Assembly: GCA_024642605.1 (NCBI GenBank)
Contig: JAHEAT010000004.1
Location: forward strand, 17,150-81,149
Source of the DNA: Microbacteriaceae bacterium
Lineage (GTDB): Bacteria; Actinomycetota; Actinomycetes; Actinomycetales; Microbacteriaceae
Direction: 5' to 3'
Length of the DNA: 64,000 nucleotides
Shown here piece by piece: positions 17,304 through 29,063 of the stretch; within the stretch, counting starts at the first letter, position 1, and each line of letters starts with the position of its first letter. The translations under genes and the position numbers were made by a program. The notes under the pieces are model-generated. The model did not search any database. It had not been told where the DNA came from and saw only the letters and a program-made list of their open reading frames with translations.

Positions 17304-19882
17304 TATTCGTCTCCTTCTGCCACTTCGGCCACCGTTTCGACGGTTGCCTCAACTGATGGTGCAGCTTCGGTTTCTGAGGTTTCGACCAACTCTTCGTTGC
17401 TTTCGAGGTCTCTTTCCGAGTTCTTTGCTAGCCCGATGACGAAGTCGTCTTCTTCGAAGCGGGCAAAGACCACACCCATGGTGTCACGGCCTCGAGCTGG
17501 AACCTCGGATACCGCTGACCTCACCACTTTACCGCTCTCGAGCACCACTAGTACCTCGTCGTCTTCGCTAACGATCTGCGCACCAACCAGGTCGCCGCGC
17601 TTCTCTTCGAGCTTGGCTACCTTGATGCCGATGCCACCGCGGTTTTGCGGGCGATACTGGTCTACCGATGTGCGCTTAGCGAAGCCACCTTCGGTGACCA
17701 CGAACACATAAGAACCTTCGATGTCGTTAATGACGCTTGCCGAAAGTAGGCTGTCGTCGGCTCTGAAGTGCATACCGATGTTTCCGCTGGTGTCGCGGCC
17801 CATTGGGCGAAGACTTTCATCGCTAGCCGAGAAGCGAATCGACATTCCCTTTCGTGACACTAGAAGCAGGTCGTCGGCTTCTGAAACTAGAAGTGCCGAA
17901 ACCAGTTCGTCGTCTTCGCGAAGCTTGATGGCAATGATGCCTCCGGTGCGTGCGGTGTCGTACGCGCTGAGTGAGGTTTTCTTAACCAGACCGGTCTTAG
18001 TTGCCAACACCAGGTACGGAGCAACTTCGTAGTCTTTCATGTCGAGAACCTGAGCCACTTGCTCATCTGGTTGCAGAGCCAACAGGTTGGCTACGTGCTG
18101 CCCCTTGGTGTCTCGACCGGCCTCTAGAACCTCGTGAGCTCTAGCGCGGTAGACGCGACCCTTGTTGGTGAAGAAGAGCAACCAGTGGTGAGTGGTGGTT
18201 ACGAAGAAATGTTCAACCACGTCGTCGGCGCGAAGGTTGGCACCCTTTACGCCCTTGCCACCGCGGTGTTGCTGGCGGTAGTTGTCGCTCTTGGTGCGCT
18301 TGATGTAGCCACCGCGAGTGAGCGAAATAACCATCTCCTCTTCGGGAATGAGGTCTTCGGCGTTTACGTCACCGTCGAAGCCCGCAACAATCTGGGTGCG
18401 GCGGTCGTCTCCGTGCTTGCGAACGATTTCTTCGAGCTCTTCGCTGATGATCGAACGCTGGCGTGCTGGGTCGGCGATGATCGCCTTGAAGTCGACGATC
18501 TGCGCTTCGAGTTCGGCTGCTTCGTCGATGATTTTTTGACGCTCTAGGGCCGCAAGCTGACGCAACTGCATGTTGAGAATGGCGCGTGCCTGAAGCTCGT
18601 CGATCTTAAGAAGATCGATTAGGCCATCGCGGGCATCTTCTACGGTTGCGCTCTTGCGAATCAACGCGATTACGGCGTCGAGTGCATCGAGTGCTTTGAG
18701 GTATCCGCGCAGAATGTGTGCGCGCTCTTCGGCTTTGCGCAGTCTGAACTGGGTGCGACGAACAATCACTTCGATCTGGTGGTTAACCCAGTGGGTGATG
18801 AAACCGTCGATGCTCAAGGTGCGAGGCACGCCGTCGACTAGCGCAAGCATGTTGGCGCTGAAGTTTTCTTGCAGCGGGGTGAGCTTGTAGAGGTTGTTTA
18901 GAACTACGCGAGCAACCGCGTCTTTCTTGAGCACGATTACCAGACGCTGGCCGGTGCGACCAGAGGTTTCGTCGCGAATGTCGGCAACGCCCTGCAGGCG
19001 ACCTTCTTTAACTAGCTCGGCGATCTTAAGCGCAAGGTTGTCTGGGTTCACCTGGTAAGGCAACTCGGTAACAACTAGGCACGTGCGGTTGTGCAGTTCT
19101 TCAACGTTTACGATCGCTCGCATCGTAATTGAGCCGCGGCCGGTTCGGTAAGCATCTTCGATGCCGCGACGACCAAGGATGGTGGCGCCGGTTGGGAAGT
19201 CTGGGCCCTTGATGCGAGCGATGAGTGCTTCTTGCAACTCTTCGCGCGAGGCATCTGGGTTGGCCAGCGCCCACTGCGCGCCTTCGGCAACTTCGCGAAG
19301 GTTCTGCGGCGGAATGTTGGTGGCCATTCCCACGGCAATACCGATCGAACCGTTAACCAGCAGGTTTGGAAAACGGCTAGGTAGAACGGTTGGCTCTTGG
19401 GTGCGGCCGTCGTAGTTGTCTTGGAAGTCGACGGTTTCTTCGTCGATGTCGCGCACCATTTCCATGGCTAGCTGCGCCATGCGGCATTCGGTATAACGAG
19501 GAGCAGCAGCTGGGTCGTTTCCTGGTGAGCCGAAGTTTCCTTGGCCCGAAACCAACGGGTAGCGAAGGTTCCAGTCTTGAACTAGGCGAACCAGGGTGTC
19601 GTAGATTGCGCCGTCGCCGTGCGGGTGGTACTGACCCATCACATCGCCGACGACGCGCGAACACTTGCTGAACTGCTTGTCGGGGCGGTAACCGCCGTCG
19701 AACATCGCATAGACCACGCGGCGGTGAACCGGCTTCATTCCGTCGCGAACGTCTGGAAGTGCGCGGCCCACGATAACGCTCATTGCGTAGTCGAGGTAGG
19801 AGCGTTGCATTTCGGTTTGAAGGTCAACCTGTTCGACGTTGTCGATGAAGCCTGAACCGTTGTCTAGAGTCTCGTCTGCCAT
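17303..19882 (-). CDS. gyrA: DNA gyrase subunit A
   Basis: Type II topoisomerase subunit (859 aa) that breaks and reseals DNA. The catalytic Tyr130 lies in AAAPRYTE; the winged-helix/QRDR region runs [16 protein letters not shown] (85-100); the GyrA-box in the C-terminal beta-pinwheel reads [10 protein letters not shown], followed by the usual blade repeats and an acidic tail rich in Glu/Val/Thr. The residue equivalent to E. coli Ser83 is Gly91, while Asp95 (Asp87 equivalent) is kept. No intein is inserted. It follows gyrB by 28 bases on the same strand and overlaps the DUF3566 start. Confidence 0.98.
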   Translation of the reverse strand: MADETLDNGSGFIDNVEQVDLQTEMQRSYLDYAMSVIVGRALPDVRDGMKPVHRRVVYAMFDGGYRPDKQFSKCSRVVGDVMGQYHPHGDGAIYDTLVRLVQDWNLRYPLVSGQGNFGSPGNDPAAAPRYTECRMAQLAMEMVRDIDEETVDFQDNYDGRTQEPTVLPSRFPNLLVNGSIGIAVGMATNIPPQNLREVAEGAQWALANPDASREELQEALIARIKGPDFPTGATILGRRGIEDAYRTGRGSITMRAIVNVEELHNRTCLVVTELPYQVNPDNLALKIAELVKEGRLQGVADIRDETSGRTGQRLVIVLKKDAVARVVLNNLYKLTPLQENFSANMLALVDGVPRTLSIDGFITHWVNHQIEVIVRRTQFRLRKAEERAHILRGYLKALDALDAVIALIRKSATVEDARDGLIDLLKIDELQARAILNMQLRQLAALERQKIIDEAAELEAQIVDFKAIIADPARQRSIISEELEEIVRKHGDDRRTQIVAGFDGDVNAEDLIPEEEMVISLTRGGYIKRTKSDNYRQQHRGGKGVKGANLRADDVVEHFFVTTTHHWLLFFTNKGRVYRARAHEVLEAGRDTKGQHVANLLALQPDEQVAQVLDMKDYEVAPYLVLATKTGLVKKTSLSAYDTARTGGIIAIKLREDDELVSALLVSEADDLLLVSRKGMSIRFSASDESLRPMGRDTSGNIGMHFRADDSLLSASVINDIEGSYVFVVTEGGFAKRTSVDQYRPQNRGGIGIKVAKLEEKRGDLVGAQIVSEDDEVLVVLESGKVVRSAVSEVPARGRDTMGVVFARFEEDDFVIGLAKNSERDLESNEELVETSETEAAPSVEATVETVAEVAEGDE

Positions 19883-19910
19883 TTTGTTCTCGTTCTCGTC
19901 TTCGTTCGGC

Positions 19911-21878
<1,968 letters not shown>

Positions 21879-22059
21879 TTAGGCCCTATGAACTGCGACC
21901 TCGGCGGCCGACTTAAATTCGGGGTTGCTAACCCTTAAATTCTACCTTTGACACCGACATTTATCGGGGATATGCAGAGATCGGTAATGGGCCGTTTTGC
22001 CCTTTATTTATGCGGAAGTTGCGGGTTACCAACATCTCGATTTGGCAACAAAATTGCGT

Positions 22060-22563
22060 CTACCCGTAGGTGTCTCTCGGGCCGCGACCGGGCACCGATC
22101 TCGGGCCTTTTTTCCACGACGGCGCGGTGGGTCCGAGCATCTTTAGAGAGGTGATATTCAGCTCGGCAAATTCGGCGTTTAAGCGTTCCAAGATAATGTC
22201 GCCCATTAGGCGCAACTGTGTAGCCCACACAGTCGATTTGCATCGAACAGTCAGAGTTCCATCAACTAAATCTTCGGGCATCGAGTTTGCCGCGGTGTCG
22301 GCTCCAACGATTTCAGCCCACTTCACATGCAGTTCGGCCTCGGCCATTTCGCCAGTCCAGCGAAACGCGCCTACGAGGTCATCCACCGATGAAATCGCCG
22401 AAACCGGGTCGCGACCGCGATCGAAAGGTTTTGATTTGGCTTTGGATGCTTTGGCTTCGATGCGTTTTTGGTCGCGGCTCATGCGCTTACCGGTGGCCGC
22501 CTCGCGCATTGTGTAGTAAAACTCTTGAGCAAAGTCGCGTTTCGGTGTCTTTGGGTCGCTCAT
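22060..22563 (-). CDS. dciA: DciA-like DUF721 protein (replicative helicase operator)
   Basis: Protein of 167 aa with a basic N-terminal region and a C-terminal DUF721/KH-like domain: VGAFRWTGEMAEAELHVKWAEIVG, then LTVRCKSTVWATQLRLMGDIIL and the tail KMLGPTAPSWKKGP. DciA is the widespread bacterial partner that delivers DnaB helicase in organisms without DnaC/DnaI. Its gene is conserved between recF and gyrB in actinobacteria. The start overlaps the recF stop by 4 bases. Since dnaB is at 44992, both halves of the predicted loader system are in the window. Confidence 0.88.
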   Translation of the reverse strand: MSDPKTPKRDFAQEFYYTMREAATGKRMSRDQKRIEAKASKAKSKPFDRGRDPVSAISSVDDLVGAFRWTGEMAEAELHVKWAEIVGADTAANSMPEDLVDGTLTVRCKSTVWATQLRLMGDIILERLNAEFAELNITSLKMLGPTAPSWKKGPRSVPGRGPRDTYG

Positions 22564-23741
22564 ACGCGGCTCACCACCGCTTGTTTCACGGCAAACCGAG
22601 TTGCGGTCAAGATGGCCGGCACGTCTTCTTCGGCTGCTGCGGTGATTAGCACCTGCTCATTGTTGGCGATTAGCTCGGCCAGGCGCAAGCGGCGACCAGC
22701 ATCAAGTTCGGCAAACACGTCGTCGAGTATCAAAATTGGGTCGCCGGTGCGGCTCTCTTGCTTTAGCAGCTCGATCGAAGCCAAACGCAAGGCCAGCGCA
22801 TAAGACCACATCTCGCCGTGGCTGGCGTAACCCTTGGCCGGCAGTTCGCCGAGCATCAAAATTATGTCGTCGCGCTGCGGCCCAGCCAGAGTGATGCCGC
22901 GTTCGAGCTCTTTGGGGCGAATCTCGGCGAGCTTTGCGGCGAACATTGCGGCAAGGGCATCGCGGTCGAGGTTTTCGAGGTTACCGCCGGCCAGATCTTC
23001 GGCCACGTCTGGCGAATCGCTCAGCAGCCCAGCGGTGTCTACCAGCAGCGATGACCGATAGACCAGTCGCGGCTCGTTGTTGGAGGTGGCGATCTTTTGG
23101 TAGGCGTCGAATAGGTGCGGTTGCAGAAGTTGAGCGATGTTGAGCCTGGCCGACACGATTTCGGTGCCGTACTGAACGAGCGAGGCATCCCAGGCGTCGA
23201 GTGTGCTCAGCGCCGAACCGGTGGTCTTGGTGATCTTGGCCGATTTGAGCAGCGCATTGCGTTGCTTGAGCACGCGCTCGTAGTCGGCATAGACGCCGGC
23301 CATGCGCGGGCGATGCTGCACCACAAGTTCGTCGATGAATGCGCGTCGGTTGGTTGGGTCGCGGCGAACGATGTCGATATCTTCGGGCGCGAAAGTTACC
23401 GATTGCACGATGCCGATGATGTCACGGATGCGCGGCAAATCGGCCTTGTTAACGCGGGCTTTGTTCTTGCCTTCGCGGTTGAGTTCGATCTCGAGTAGCA
23501 CGTCGCGCTCTTCGCTGCTAACCATGGCCCGCACGATGGCCGAGTTTGCCTTGGAGTTGATTAGCGGCTGGTAGCCGGCCACTCGGTGAGAGCTGAGCAC
23601 GCTCATGTAGCGCACCGCTTCGACCATGTTGGTTTTGCCTTGGCCGTTTGGCCCAATGATCAGGTTGATGCCTGGTTCGAAGGCAACTTCGAGGGTGCCG
23701 TAATTGCGAAAAGAGGCCAGGGTTAGATGCTTTACCAACAT
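22560..23741 (-). CDS. recF: DNA replication/repair protein RecF
   Basis: SMC-like ATPase (393 aa) that helps RecOR load RecA at single-strand gaps. Walker A IGPNGQGKTNMVEA is near residue 30, the signature region is SHGEMWSYALALRLA, and Walker B is PILILDDVFAELDAGRRLRL. No internal frameshift. It follows gnd and precedes dciA with a 4-base overlap, the conserved actinobacterial dnaN-gnd-recF-dciA-gyrB order. Confidence 0.97.
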   Translation of the reverse strand: MLVKHLTLASFRNYGTLEVAFEPGINLIIGPNGQGKTNMVEAVRYMSVLSSHRVAGYQPLINSKANSAIVRAMVSSEERDVLLEIELNREGKNKARVNKADLPRIRDIIGIVQSVTFAPEDIDIVRRDPTNRRAFIDELVVQHRPRMAGVYADYERVLKQRNALLKSAKITKTTGSALSTLDAWDASLVQYGTEIVSARLNIAQLLQPHLFDAYQKIATSNNEPRLVYRSSLLVDTAGLLSDSPDVAEDLAGGNLENLDRDALAAMFAAKLAEIRPKELERGITLAGPQRDDIILMLGELPAKGYASHGEMWSYALALRLASIELLKQESRTGDPILILDDVFAELDAGRRLRLAELIANNEQVLITAAAEEDVPAILTATRFAVKQAVVSRV

Positions 23742-23800
23742 CGCCCTGGCCCCTTCTCGCTTAGTTCAGTTACCTCTCAACAGTGAGTTGATTGGGGAGC

Positions 23801-24688
23801 TTACTTCTCGTTCTTGACTACAGCGTGGCCACCAAACTGGTTGCGCAGTGCTGCAACTGCCTTCATGGCAGGCGAGTCTTCTTGACGGCTAGCGAAGCGA
23901 GCAAACAAAGATGCGGTGATCGCCGGCATTGGTACTGCCTCGGCAATTGCCTCTTCGATGGTCCAGCGGCCTTCGCCCGAGTCGTTTACGAAGCCCTTGA
24001 TGTTGTCTAGGTTTGGGTCTTCCTCGAGTGCACGCACCAGGAGGTCGAGCAACCATGAACGAACCACGGTGCCACGCTGCCAGGCAGCGAAGGTTCCGTG
24101 AACATCCTTGATGATGCTCTTCTTCTCTAGAAGCTCGTAGCCTTCGGCGAACGACTGCATCATTCCGTATTCGATGCCGTTGTGCACCATCTTGGCGTAG
24201 TGACCGGCGCCGGTGTCGCCAACGTGAACGAAGCCCTCTTCGCGCTTGCCCTCTGGGCGAAGTGCGTCGAATACTGGCATCGCACGCTCAACGAGCTCAG
24301 CTGGGCCACCGACCATTAGGCCATAGCCGTTTTCGAGACCCCAAACACCACCAGAAACGCCGCAGTCTAGGTAGCCGATGCCGTGCGGTGCTAGCTCTTC
24401 GGCGTGACGAATGTCGTCGCTGAAACGGGAGTTTCCACCTTCAATGATTAGGTCGCCTGGCTCGAGGAACTTAACTAGCTCGTTGATTACGTCGTCGGTT
24501 GGTTGGCCGTGAGGAACCATGACCCAAACCGTGCGAGGTGCAGGAAGCGCCTTGACTAACTCCTCAACAGATTCGACGTCCGATACATCCTTACTGCGGG
24601 CGTAGCCGGTGACTTCGACACCGTTTTTGCGAAGACGTGAGCGCATGTTGCCGCCCATCTTGCCTAGACCAATCAGACCAATGTGCAT
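23801..24688 (-). CDS. gnd: 6-phosphogluconate dehydrogenase, decarboxylating (short form)
   Basis: Oxidative decarboxylase (295 aa) converting 6-phosphogluconate to ribulose 5-phosphate. The nucleotide-binding motif is GLIGLGKMGGNM, the substrate loop GVSGGVWGLENGYGLMVGG, and the catalytic Lys lies in GAGHYAKMVHNGIEYG. About 300 aa is normal for the short GntZ/YqeC-type enzymes, in contrast to the about 470-aa dimeric form. The reading frame opens at a TTG inside the ribosome-binding site (GAAAGG), so the ATG at 24688 is the start. It sits between dnaN and recF, as in many actinobacteria. Confidence 0.95.
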   Translation of the reverse strand: MHIGLIGLGKMGGNMRSRLRKNGVEVTGYARSKDVSDVESVEELVKALPAPRTVWVMVPHGQPTDDVINELVKFLEPGDLIIEGGNSRFSDDIRHAEELAPHGIGYLDCGVSGGVWGLENGYGLMVGGPAELVERAMPVFDALRPEGKREEGFVHVGDTGAGHYAKMVHNGIEYGMMQSFAEGYELLEKKSIIKDVHGTFAAWQRGTVVRSWLLDLLVRALEEDPNLDNIKGFVNDSGEGRWTIEEAIAEAVPMPAITASLFARFASRQEDSPAMKAVAALRNQFGGHAVVKNEK

Positions 24689-24717
24689 GTGTTTACCTTT
24701 CAAAGGGGGCGGGAGTT

Positions 24718-25860
24718 TTAGCGGTTAAGCAGGTTTGGTTGAAGCAGGTAGCGGTAGGTGTCACTGTCGGTCTTTTCTTTAGAACCGTGGCTAGTGATTA
24801 GTACCGGGCCTGGCTTGTTTGGGTCGTTGTTTGATGTGAAGGCAACCTTCACGAACTCACTGTGAACACCAGAGATACCTTCGAGAAGGAACTGCGGCTT
24901 TAGTGAGACAACGATCTCTTTACCTGTGAGCTCAGCACTGATGCTCTCGGATGCCTGAGCGGTTTCGTTTCCGCTTGCGTCAAGCGTCACCGAATCCTCT
25001 TTGAAATCGAACTTGATTGGGGCTTCGCGCTCGAGAACCAGGCCGACACGTCGAGTTGAGTCAACTAGATCGGCGGTGTTGATGATTGCGAAGTTTGGAA
25101 CATCAGCAGGGAAAAGCGACTTCACCGGTGGGAAGGTGCCCTTCATGAGGATGGTGGTTACCGAGCGGTTGTTGGCAGAGAAGCCGATGATCTCTTTGTC
25201 GCCCTCGGCGCTTAGGCCAATCTGAATTTCACCCTGGTGGCTAAAGTTTTTGGCAACTTCACTAAGGATGCGCGAAGGAACCAGCGATGTGTTTCCTACC
25301 GAAGCTGCGGTTGGCTTCCAAGAAACTTCGCGCATGGCCACGCGGTAGCGGTCGGTGGCTAGCAGGGTTAGAGCCTTTTCGCCAGCTTCGATGAGCACAC
25401 CGTTTAGTTGAGGGGTGACGTCTTCTTTTGAAACGGCCGGCAGAACCTGAGCAACAGCCTGCTGAAAGTCTTCGCCAGCTACCGAACCGGCAACCATTGG
25501 CATTTCTGGAAGTGGCGGGTAAGTTTCGATTGGCATAGTGGCCAGGTTGAACTTGGCGGCGCCACACTTAACCTCAACCTTGTTGGCTTCTAGGTTTACT
25601 TCGACTGGTGCATTTGGCAGCTTGTTGGCGATGTCGTTGAGTAGACGGCCAGAAACCAAAACGCGACCAGGTGTGTCAACCTTGGCGACGATCTCAACCT
25701 GAGCCGAAACCTCGTAGTCGAAAACCGAGAGTCGAAGTGCATTGGCGTCGGCCTCAACCAGGATGCCGGTGAGAATCAACATTGGTGCTCGCTGCGGAAG
25801 CAGACGACTTACGAAAGATACTGCTTCGCTCAGAGCGTCGCGGTTTACTTGAAACTTCAC
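24718..25860 (-). CDS. dnaN: DNA polymerase III sliding clamp (beta subunit)
   Basis: Beta clamp (380 aa), homodimeric ring that tethers DNA polymerase III. The first domain begins MKFQVNRDALSEAVSFVSRLLPQR; the middle carries TDRYRVAMREVSW, part of the partner-binding pocket, and the C-terminus ends in PNLLNR, a variant of the usual PMR/PVR end. Length is normal. It is separated from dnaA by the 348-base presumptive origin and reads away from it. Confidence 0.98.
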   Translation of the reverse strand: MKFQVNRDALSEAVSFVSRLLPQRAPMLILTGILVEADANALRLSVFDYEVSAQVEIVAKVDTPGRVLVSGRLLNDIANKLPNAPVEVNLEANKVEVKCGAAKFNLATMPIETYPPLPEMPMVAGSVAGEDFQQAVAQVLPAVSKEDVTPQLNGVLIEAGEKALTLLATDRYRVAMREVSWKPTAASVGNTSLVPSRILSEVAKNFSHQGEIQIGLSAEGDKEIIGFSANNRSVTTILMKGTFPPVKSLFPADVPNFAIINTADLVDSTRRVGLVLEREAPIKFDFKEDSVTLDASGNETAQASESISAELTGKEIVVSLKPQFLLEGISGVHSEFVKVAFTSNNDPNKPGPVLITSHGSKEKTDSDTYRYLLQPNLLNR

Positions 25861-26208
25861 GTGTCACCAGTCTTTGGTTGGGTAGTTGAAGATTTAACTT
25901 CCTAGGGGTCAATCCTGCCACAAATTCGAGCTGGGTATAGGGCTCGCATAAATCGTTATGGGTCAGGTTCAATTTCTCTTTAAATCTAATTTTCTTATTA
26001 ACGCTTGTGGAAATTGTGAATAACCACGTTCGAGGCATTGGTTAACTGGAAACTACAACGGTGAAAGATGTATACACATGTGTGCATAAATCTGTGGATA
26101 ACTAGAGGTCCTGTGAATTCAGAATTGAGTTTTCATTTAAAGTACCCAGTAATTCACTGATATTGGTGGGTTATCAACAGTTATCCACAGTTTTGTGAAC
26201 AGCCAGAT
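25861..26208. other. dnaA-dnaN intergenic region, candidate oriC core
   Basis: A 348-base non-coding gap with two perfect DnaA boxes, TGTGGATAA at 26093-26101 and TTATCCACA at 26181-26189, and one-mismatch boxes at 26015-26023, 26081-26089 and 26171-26179. Box pairs 26081/26093 and 26171/26181 are spaced 12 and 10 bases. The dnaN-proximal part (about 25950-26003) is A+T-rich with TTTAAATC and TTTTCTTATTAA, a candidate unwinding element. Actinobacterial origins characteristically lie between dnaA and dnaN. The call rests on box content and synteny; GC skew was not computed. Confidence 0.75.
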
Positions 26209-27654
26209 TTAGAACGAACGGTGGTCGTTTCTAACTTTGGTCATGATTTCGGTGACCTGGTTATAGATGTAGCGACGATCCTTCATCCACTCGGCAACCT
26301 TTCGGTTGGCATACATAACTGTGGTGTGGTCGCGGTTACCGAATAGCTGACCTATCTTTGGCAGCGATAGGTTCGTGAGCTCGCGGCAAATGTACATTGC
26401 AATCTGGCGGGCCATTGCAATGGCGGCTGTTCGTGAGTTGCCGTAAATCTCGTCGGGAGTGATCTTGTAATAGGTGCTCACTGCGTTGATGATTTCGATT
26501 GGCGCGATTACGGTGTCTTGGGCCGCCGGAGCGACATCCTTGAGAACTGTCTGTGTGAGCGCAAGGTCAACCTGCTTACGGCTCAGGTTTGCGTAGGCGA
26601 TAACACGGATGAGTGTGCCTTCAAGCTCGCGCACGTTCGACTGAACGCGCTCAGCAATGAACTCAAGGCACTCGTCTGGAACCTTCTTTTTCTCGAGTTC
26701 GGCCTTCTTGCGAAGAATGGCGATGCGGGTTTCGAGCTCTGGAGCCTGGATGTCTACGCGCAAACCCCACTCAAAGCGAGAAAGCATGCGTTCTTCGAAG
26801 CCTTTGAGGTCTTTTGGCGCTACATCCGAGGTGATTACCACCTGTTTGTTGGCGTCATGAAGTGCGTTGAAGGTGTGAAAGAAAGCCTCTTGGGTTTGGT
26901 CTTTGCCAGATAGAAACTGGATGTCGTCGATCAGCAGCACGTCGATGTCGCGGTATTCACTGAGAAACGCAGCCGAGCGGTTGTTCTGAATGGCGTTGAT
27001 GAAGTCGTTGGTGAACTCTTCGCTCGAAACGTAGCGAACCTTGAACCTGGGATACAGGCTCAGCGCGTAGTGCCCGATGGCGTGAAGCAAGTGAGTCTTA
27101 CCTAGGCCGGAGTTGCCGTAGATGAAAAGTGGGTTGTAGGCCTTGGCCGGGCTCTCGGCAACGGCGAATGCGGCCGCACGGGCGAAGATGTTTGTCGAAC
27201 CCATAACGAAGTTCTCGAATGTGTACTTATGGTTGAGCTTCGATTCGAAGTTTGCCGAGTTTCTCGATGGCGCGAAGCCCGAATCTGCTTGGATGGCCGG
27301 CAGCGAAGAACCGATCTCGTCTTCGGTGTTGGCTGCGGTTGAGGTTGCTACGACGGTGGGCGTATAGCTGTTGCCGATGCTCGAATTCACCACGATTGCG
27401 AAAGAGTTCACGAAACCAGCGTCTGCCTGGTTGGCAACCGATGTGATTGCGTCGTTGACCATGTCTTTCATTCGCTGTTCAAACATCGATCGAGTTAGGT
27501 CGTTTGGAACCTCAAGGTAGAGGGTGCTGCCGATCACACCTTTGACCACTGCCAGCTGGGCGAAGCCCATCATGGATGCGGCAACGCGCTGGTCTTTCTC
27601 CAGGTGCGACAGAGCGCTCTGCCAAAGATTGGCTTCAACGCTGGTGTCTGGCAT
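26209..27654 (-). CDS. dnaA: Chromosomal replication initiator DnaA
   Basis: AAA+ initiator (481 aa). N-terminal domain I spans about 1-90, a short linker about 90-140, the ATPase domain has Walker A GNSGLGKTH (180-188), Walker B VLLIDDIQFLSG and the arginine-finger/sensor region, and C-terminal domain IV carries LFGNRDHTTVMYANRKV, the helix-turn-helix signature that reads TTATCCACA boxes. The linker is much shorter than in Streptomyces. DnaA boxes lie on both sides of the gene, including its own upstream region. Confidence 0.98.
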   Translation of the reverse strand: MPDTSVEANLWQSALSHLEKDQRVAASMMGFAQLAVVKGVIGSTLYLEVPNDLTRSMFEQRMKDMVNDAITSVANQADAGFVNSFAIVVNSSIGNSYTPTVVATSTAANTEDEIGSSLPAIQADSGFAPSRNSANFESKLNHKYTFENFVMGSTNIFARAAAFAVAESPAKAYNPLFIYGNSGLGKTHLLHAIGHYALSLYPRFKVRYVSSEEFTNDFINAIQNNRSAAFLSEYRDIDVLLIDDIQFLSGKDQTQEAFFHTFNALHDANKQVVITSDVAPKDLKGFEERMLSRFEWGLRVDIQAPELETRIAILRKKAELEKKKVPDECLEFIAERVQSNVRELEGTLIRVIAYANLSRKQVDLALTQTVLKDVAPAAQDTVIAPIEIINAVSTYYKITPDEIYGNSRTAAIAMARQIAMYICRELTNLSLPKIGQLFGNRDHTTVMYANRKVAEWMKDRRYIYNQVTEIMTKVRNDHRSF

Positions 27655-27678
27655 CTGTTTCCCTTTTATTTACCCGAG

Positions 27679-27739
27679 TTCTCCACAATACTAGGCGAAT
27701 GTGGAGAGTGTGTGGATAACTTTTTTGGCCTGTGAATAA
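27679..27739. promoter_or_regulatory. DnaA boxes in the dnaA upstream region
   Basis: Within the 436-base dnaA-rpmH gap there is a perfect box TGTGGATAA (27711-27719) and one-mismatch boxes TTCTCCACA (27679-27687) and TGTGAATAA (27731-27739); a two-mismatch TGTGGAGAG lies at 27700. They begin only 25 bases upstream of the dnaA ATG, so they could serve autoregulation of dnaA or form a second origin subregion. The rest of the gap is A+T-rich without other recognisable elements until the rpmH promoter. Confidence 0.7.
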
Positions 27740-27960
27740 CTGATTCTTCGCACAAAAAATCTGTATCAAGACATTCAAGTGAATTGGTTCGGCAAATTGC
27801 AAATTGTGTCGGTGTGTCACGGCAACTTTTTTGGTAACGACTTGCCGGTGTTTGCCGACCGCGGCTCGCATTTTGAGTCGAAGGATAGTTTGCTCGGTTT
27901 ACTGCCGGGTAATCGGTCGAGCGCAGAATTCATTGACTTTTAGTTTTCTCAAATAAAAAC

Positions 27961-27990
27961 TTGACCAAACGGTGTTAATTGGCGTAGTTT
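27961..27990 (+). promoter_or_regulatory. Candidate rpmH promoter
   Basis: TTGACC at 27961-27966 and TAGTTT at 27985-27990, 18 bases apart, read toward rpmH. The transcript would carry a leader of about 95 bases before the rpmH ATG. Based on consensus only. Confidence 0.5.
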
Positions 27991-28090
27991 TAACAGGTTG
28001 CTCGGCGTGAGACTTGCCGAAGCTCAACGGTAAACGTCGGACCACCGACACTATCTCTAGTCTCAACCCTAGATTTTGGAGTGATCACCA

Positions 28091-28228
28091 ATGTCCAAGC
28101 GCACTTTCCAGCCAAACAACCGTCGTCGTGCAAAGACCCACGGTTTCCGTTTGCGCATGAAGACCCGTGCCGGCCGCGCCATCTTGGCTGCTCGTCGTCG
28201 CAAGGGCCGCGTCGAGCTTTCGGCCTAG
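28091..28228 (+). CDS. rpmH: 50S ribosomal protein L34
   Basis: Very short basic ribosomal protein (45 aa): [20 protein letters not shown], then [19 protein letters not shown], the L34 signature. It opens the rightward rpmH-rnpA-yidD-yidC-jag-rsmG-parAB block that diverges from dnaA. GGAG lies about 9 bases before the ATG, and the stop is 7 bases before the probable rnpA start. Confidence 0.97.
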   Translation: MSKRTFQPNNRRRAKTHGFRLRMKTRAGRAILAARRRKGRVELSA

Positions 28229-28235
28229 CCAAAAC

Positions 28236-28586
28236 TTGCTCGCTCGCGCGAACAGACTGACCAACTCAGACCAGTTCCGCTCGGCAATGAAGAGCGGCCG
28301 TCGATTCGGCAGTCAACACCTAGTCATCTACCTAAAGCGGGATGAGACCTTGTCTCATGCCCGCTTTGGTTTTATCGTAGGCAAAACCGTCGCAGGGGCC
28401 GTGGGTCGCAACCTAGTAAAGCGCCGCATGCGAGCCATCGCCCGCGAAGTGCTAGCGCAGCATCCCGGCGGATTCGACGCCGTGGTTCGCGCACAGGCCG
28501 GTGCTGCCGAACTCGAGTGGAATAGACTTCGAGAAGAATTCCTGAGCTCAATTTCGGTTGGGCTCAAGAAGGTAGTCGATCAATGA
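28236..28586 (+). CDS. rnpA: Ribonuclease P protein component
   Basis: Basic protein subunit of RNase P (116 aa) that assists the catalytic RNA in 5' tRNA maturation. The start is taken as TTG 28236, which gives [23 protein letters not shown], matching the usual MLxxxxRL start; an ATG farther upstream (28167) lies inside rpmH. The RNR motif region reads [24 protein letters not shown]. Its stop overlaps the yidD start (ATGA). The RNA subunit gene rnpB is not in the window. Confidence 0.92.
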   Translation: MLARANRLTNSDQFRSAMKSGRRFGSQHLVIYLKRDETLSHARFGFIVGKTVAGAVGRNLVKRRMRAIAREVLAQHPGGFDAVVRAQAGAAELEWNRLREEFLSSISVGLKKVVDQ

Positions 28587-28933
28587 ATTCGGTTATTAGA
28601 GCGGTTGAATCGGTCTGGCTTTTGCCAAGAAACGCTTTTATCGCTTTCATACTCGGATGGCGCAAGCTGATCTCTCCGCTCTACGGAGACGTTTGTCGTT
28701 ACTACCCAACCTGCTCTGCCTATGGTCTCGGCCAGATTCAGCAGCGGGGCTTTGTTTTGGGCTCGGTGCTCACGGCTTGGCGAATTCTGAGGTGCAACCC
28801 TTGGAGCCATGGCGGAGTAGACGAGGTCAAGGCTGGATCTGGTCACTTTGCGGTGCACCACAACGGTTTCGTGGTTTCACGCGGTGGCGTCAACAAAGTT
28901 GTTGACTCAGCGCAGAAGGCTTCAACTAACTGA
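28583..28933 (+). CDS. yidD: Membrane protein insertion efficiency factor YidD
   Basis: Small protein of 116 aa: an N-terminal amphipathic stretch, then [32 protein letters not shown] and [13 protein letters not shown], the YidD signature with its conserved Cys residues. It helps insertion of membrane proteins together with YidC. A C-terminal extension of about 35 residues follows the usual end. It overlaps rnpA by 4 bases and precedes yidC by 130 bases; that gap holds only a weak AGCCCA/TGGGCT hairpin without a T-run. Confidence 0.94.
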   Translation: MNSVIRAVESVWLLPRNAFIAFILGWRKLISPLYGDVCRYYPTCSAYGLGQIQQRGFVLGSVLTAWRILRCNPWSHGGVDEVKAGSGHFAVHHNGFVVSRGGVNKVVDSAQKASTN

Positions 28934-29063
28934 AGAAGAAGTAGTTGTTTTCTGGTTTTTGAGCCCATCTCTCAAGGATTGGGCTTGGATGGCAGGAAAT
29001 AACTGCTTTACATAATGCTTTAGTCTTTTCCACCAGGATGAGACGCCAAAAGAAAGGCAACCA

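Noticed and set aside
25849..25864. TTCACGTG core at the dnaN start resembling parS
   Set aside because: Ten of sixteen positions match; half-sites are not palindromic, so not a credible ParB site.
28934..29063. AGCCCA/TGGGCT hairpin between yidD and yidC as a terminator
   Set aside because: Short stem with a bulge and no T-run; the operon probably reads through.
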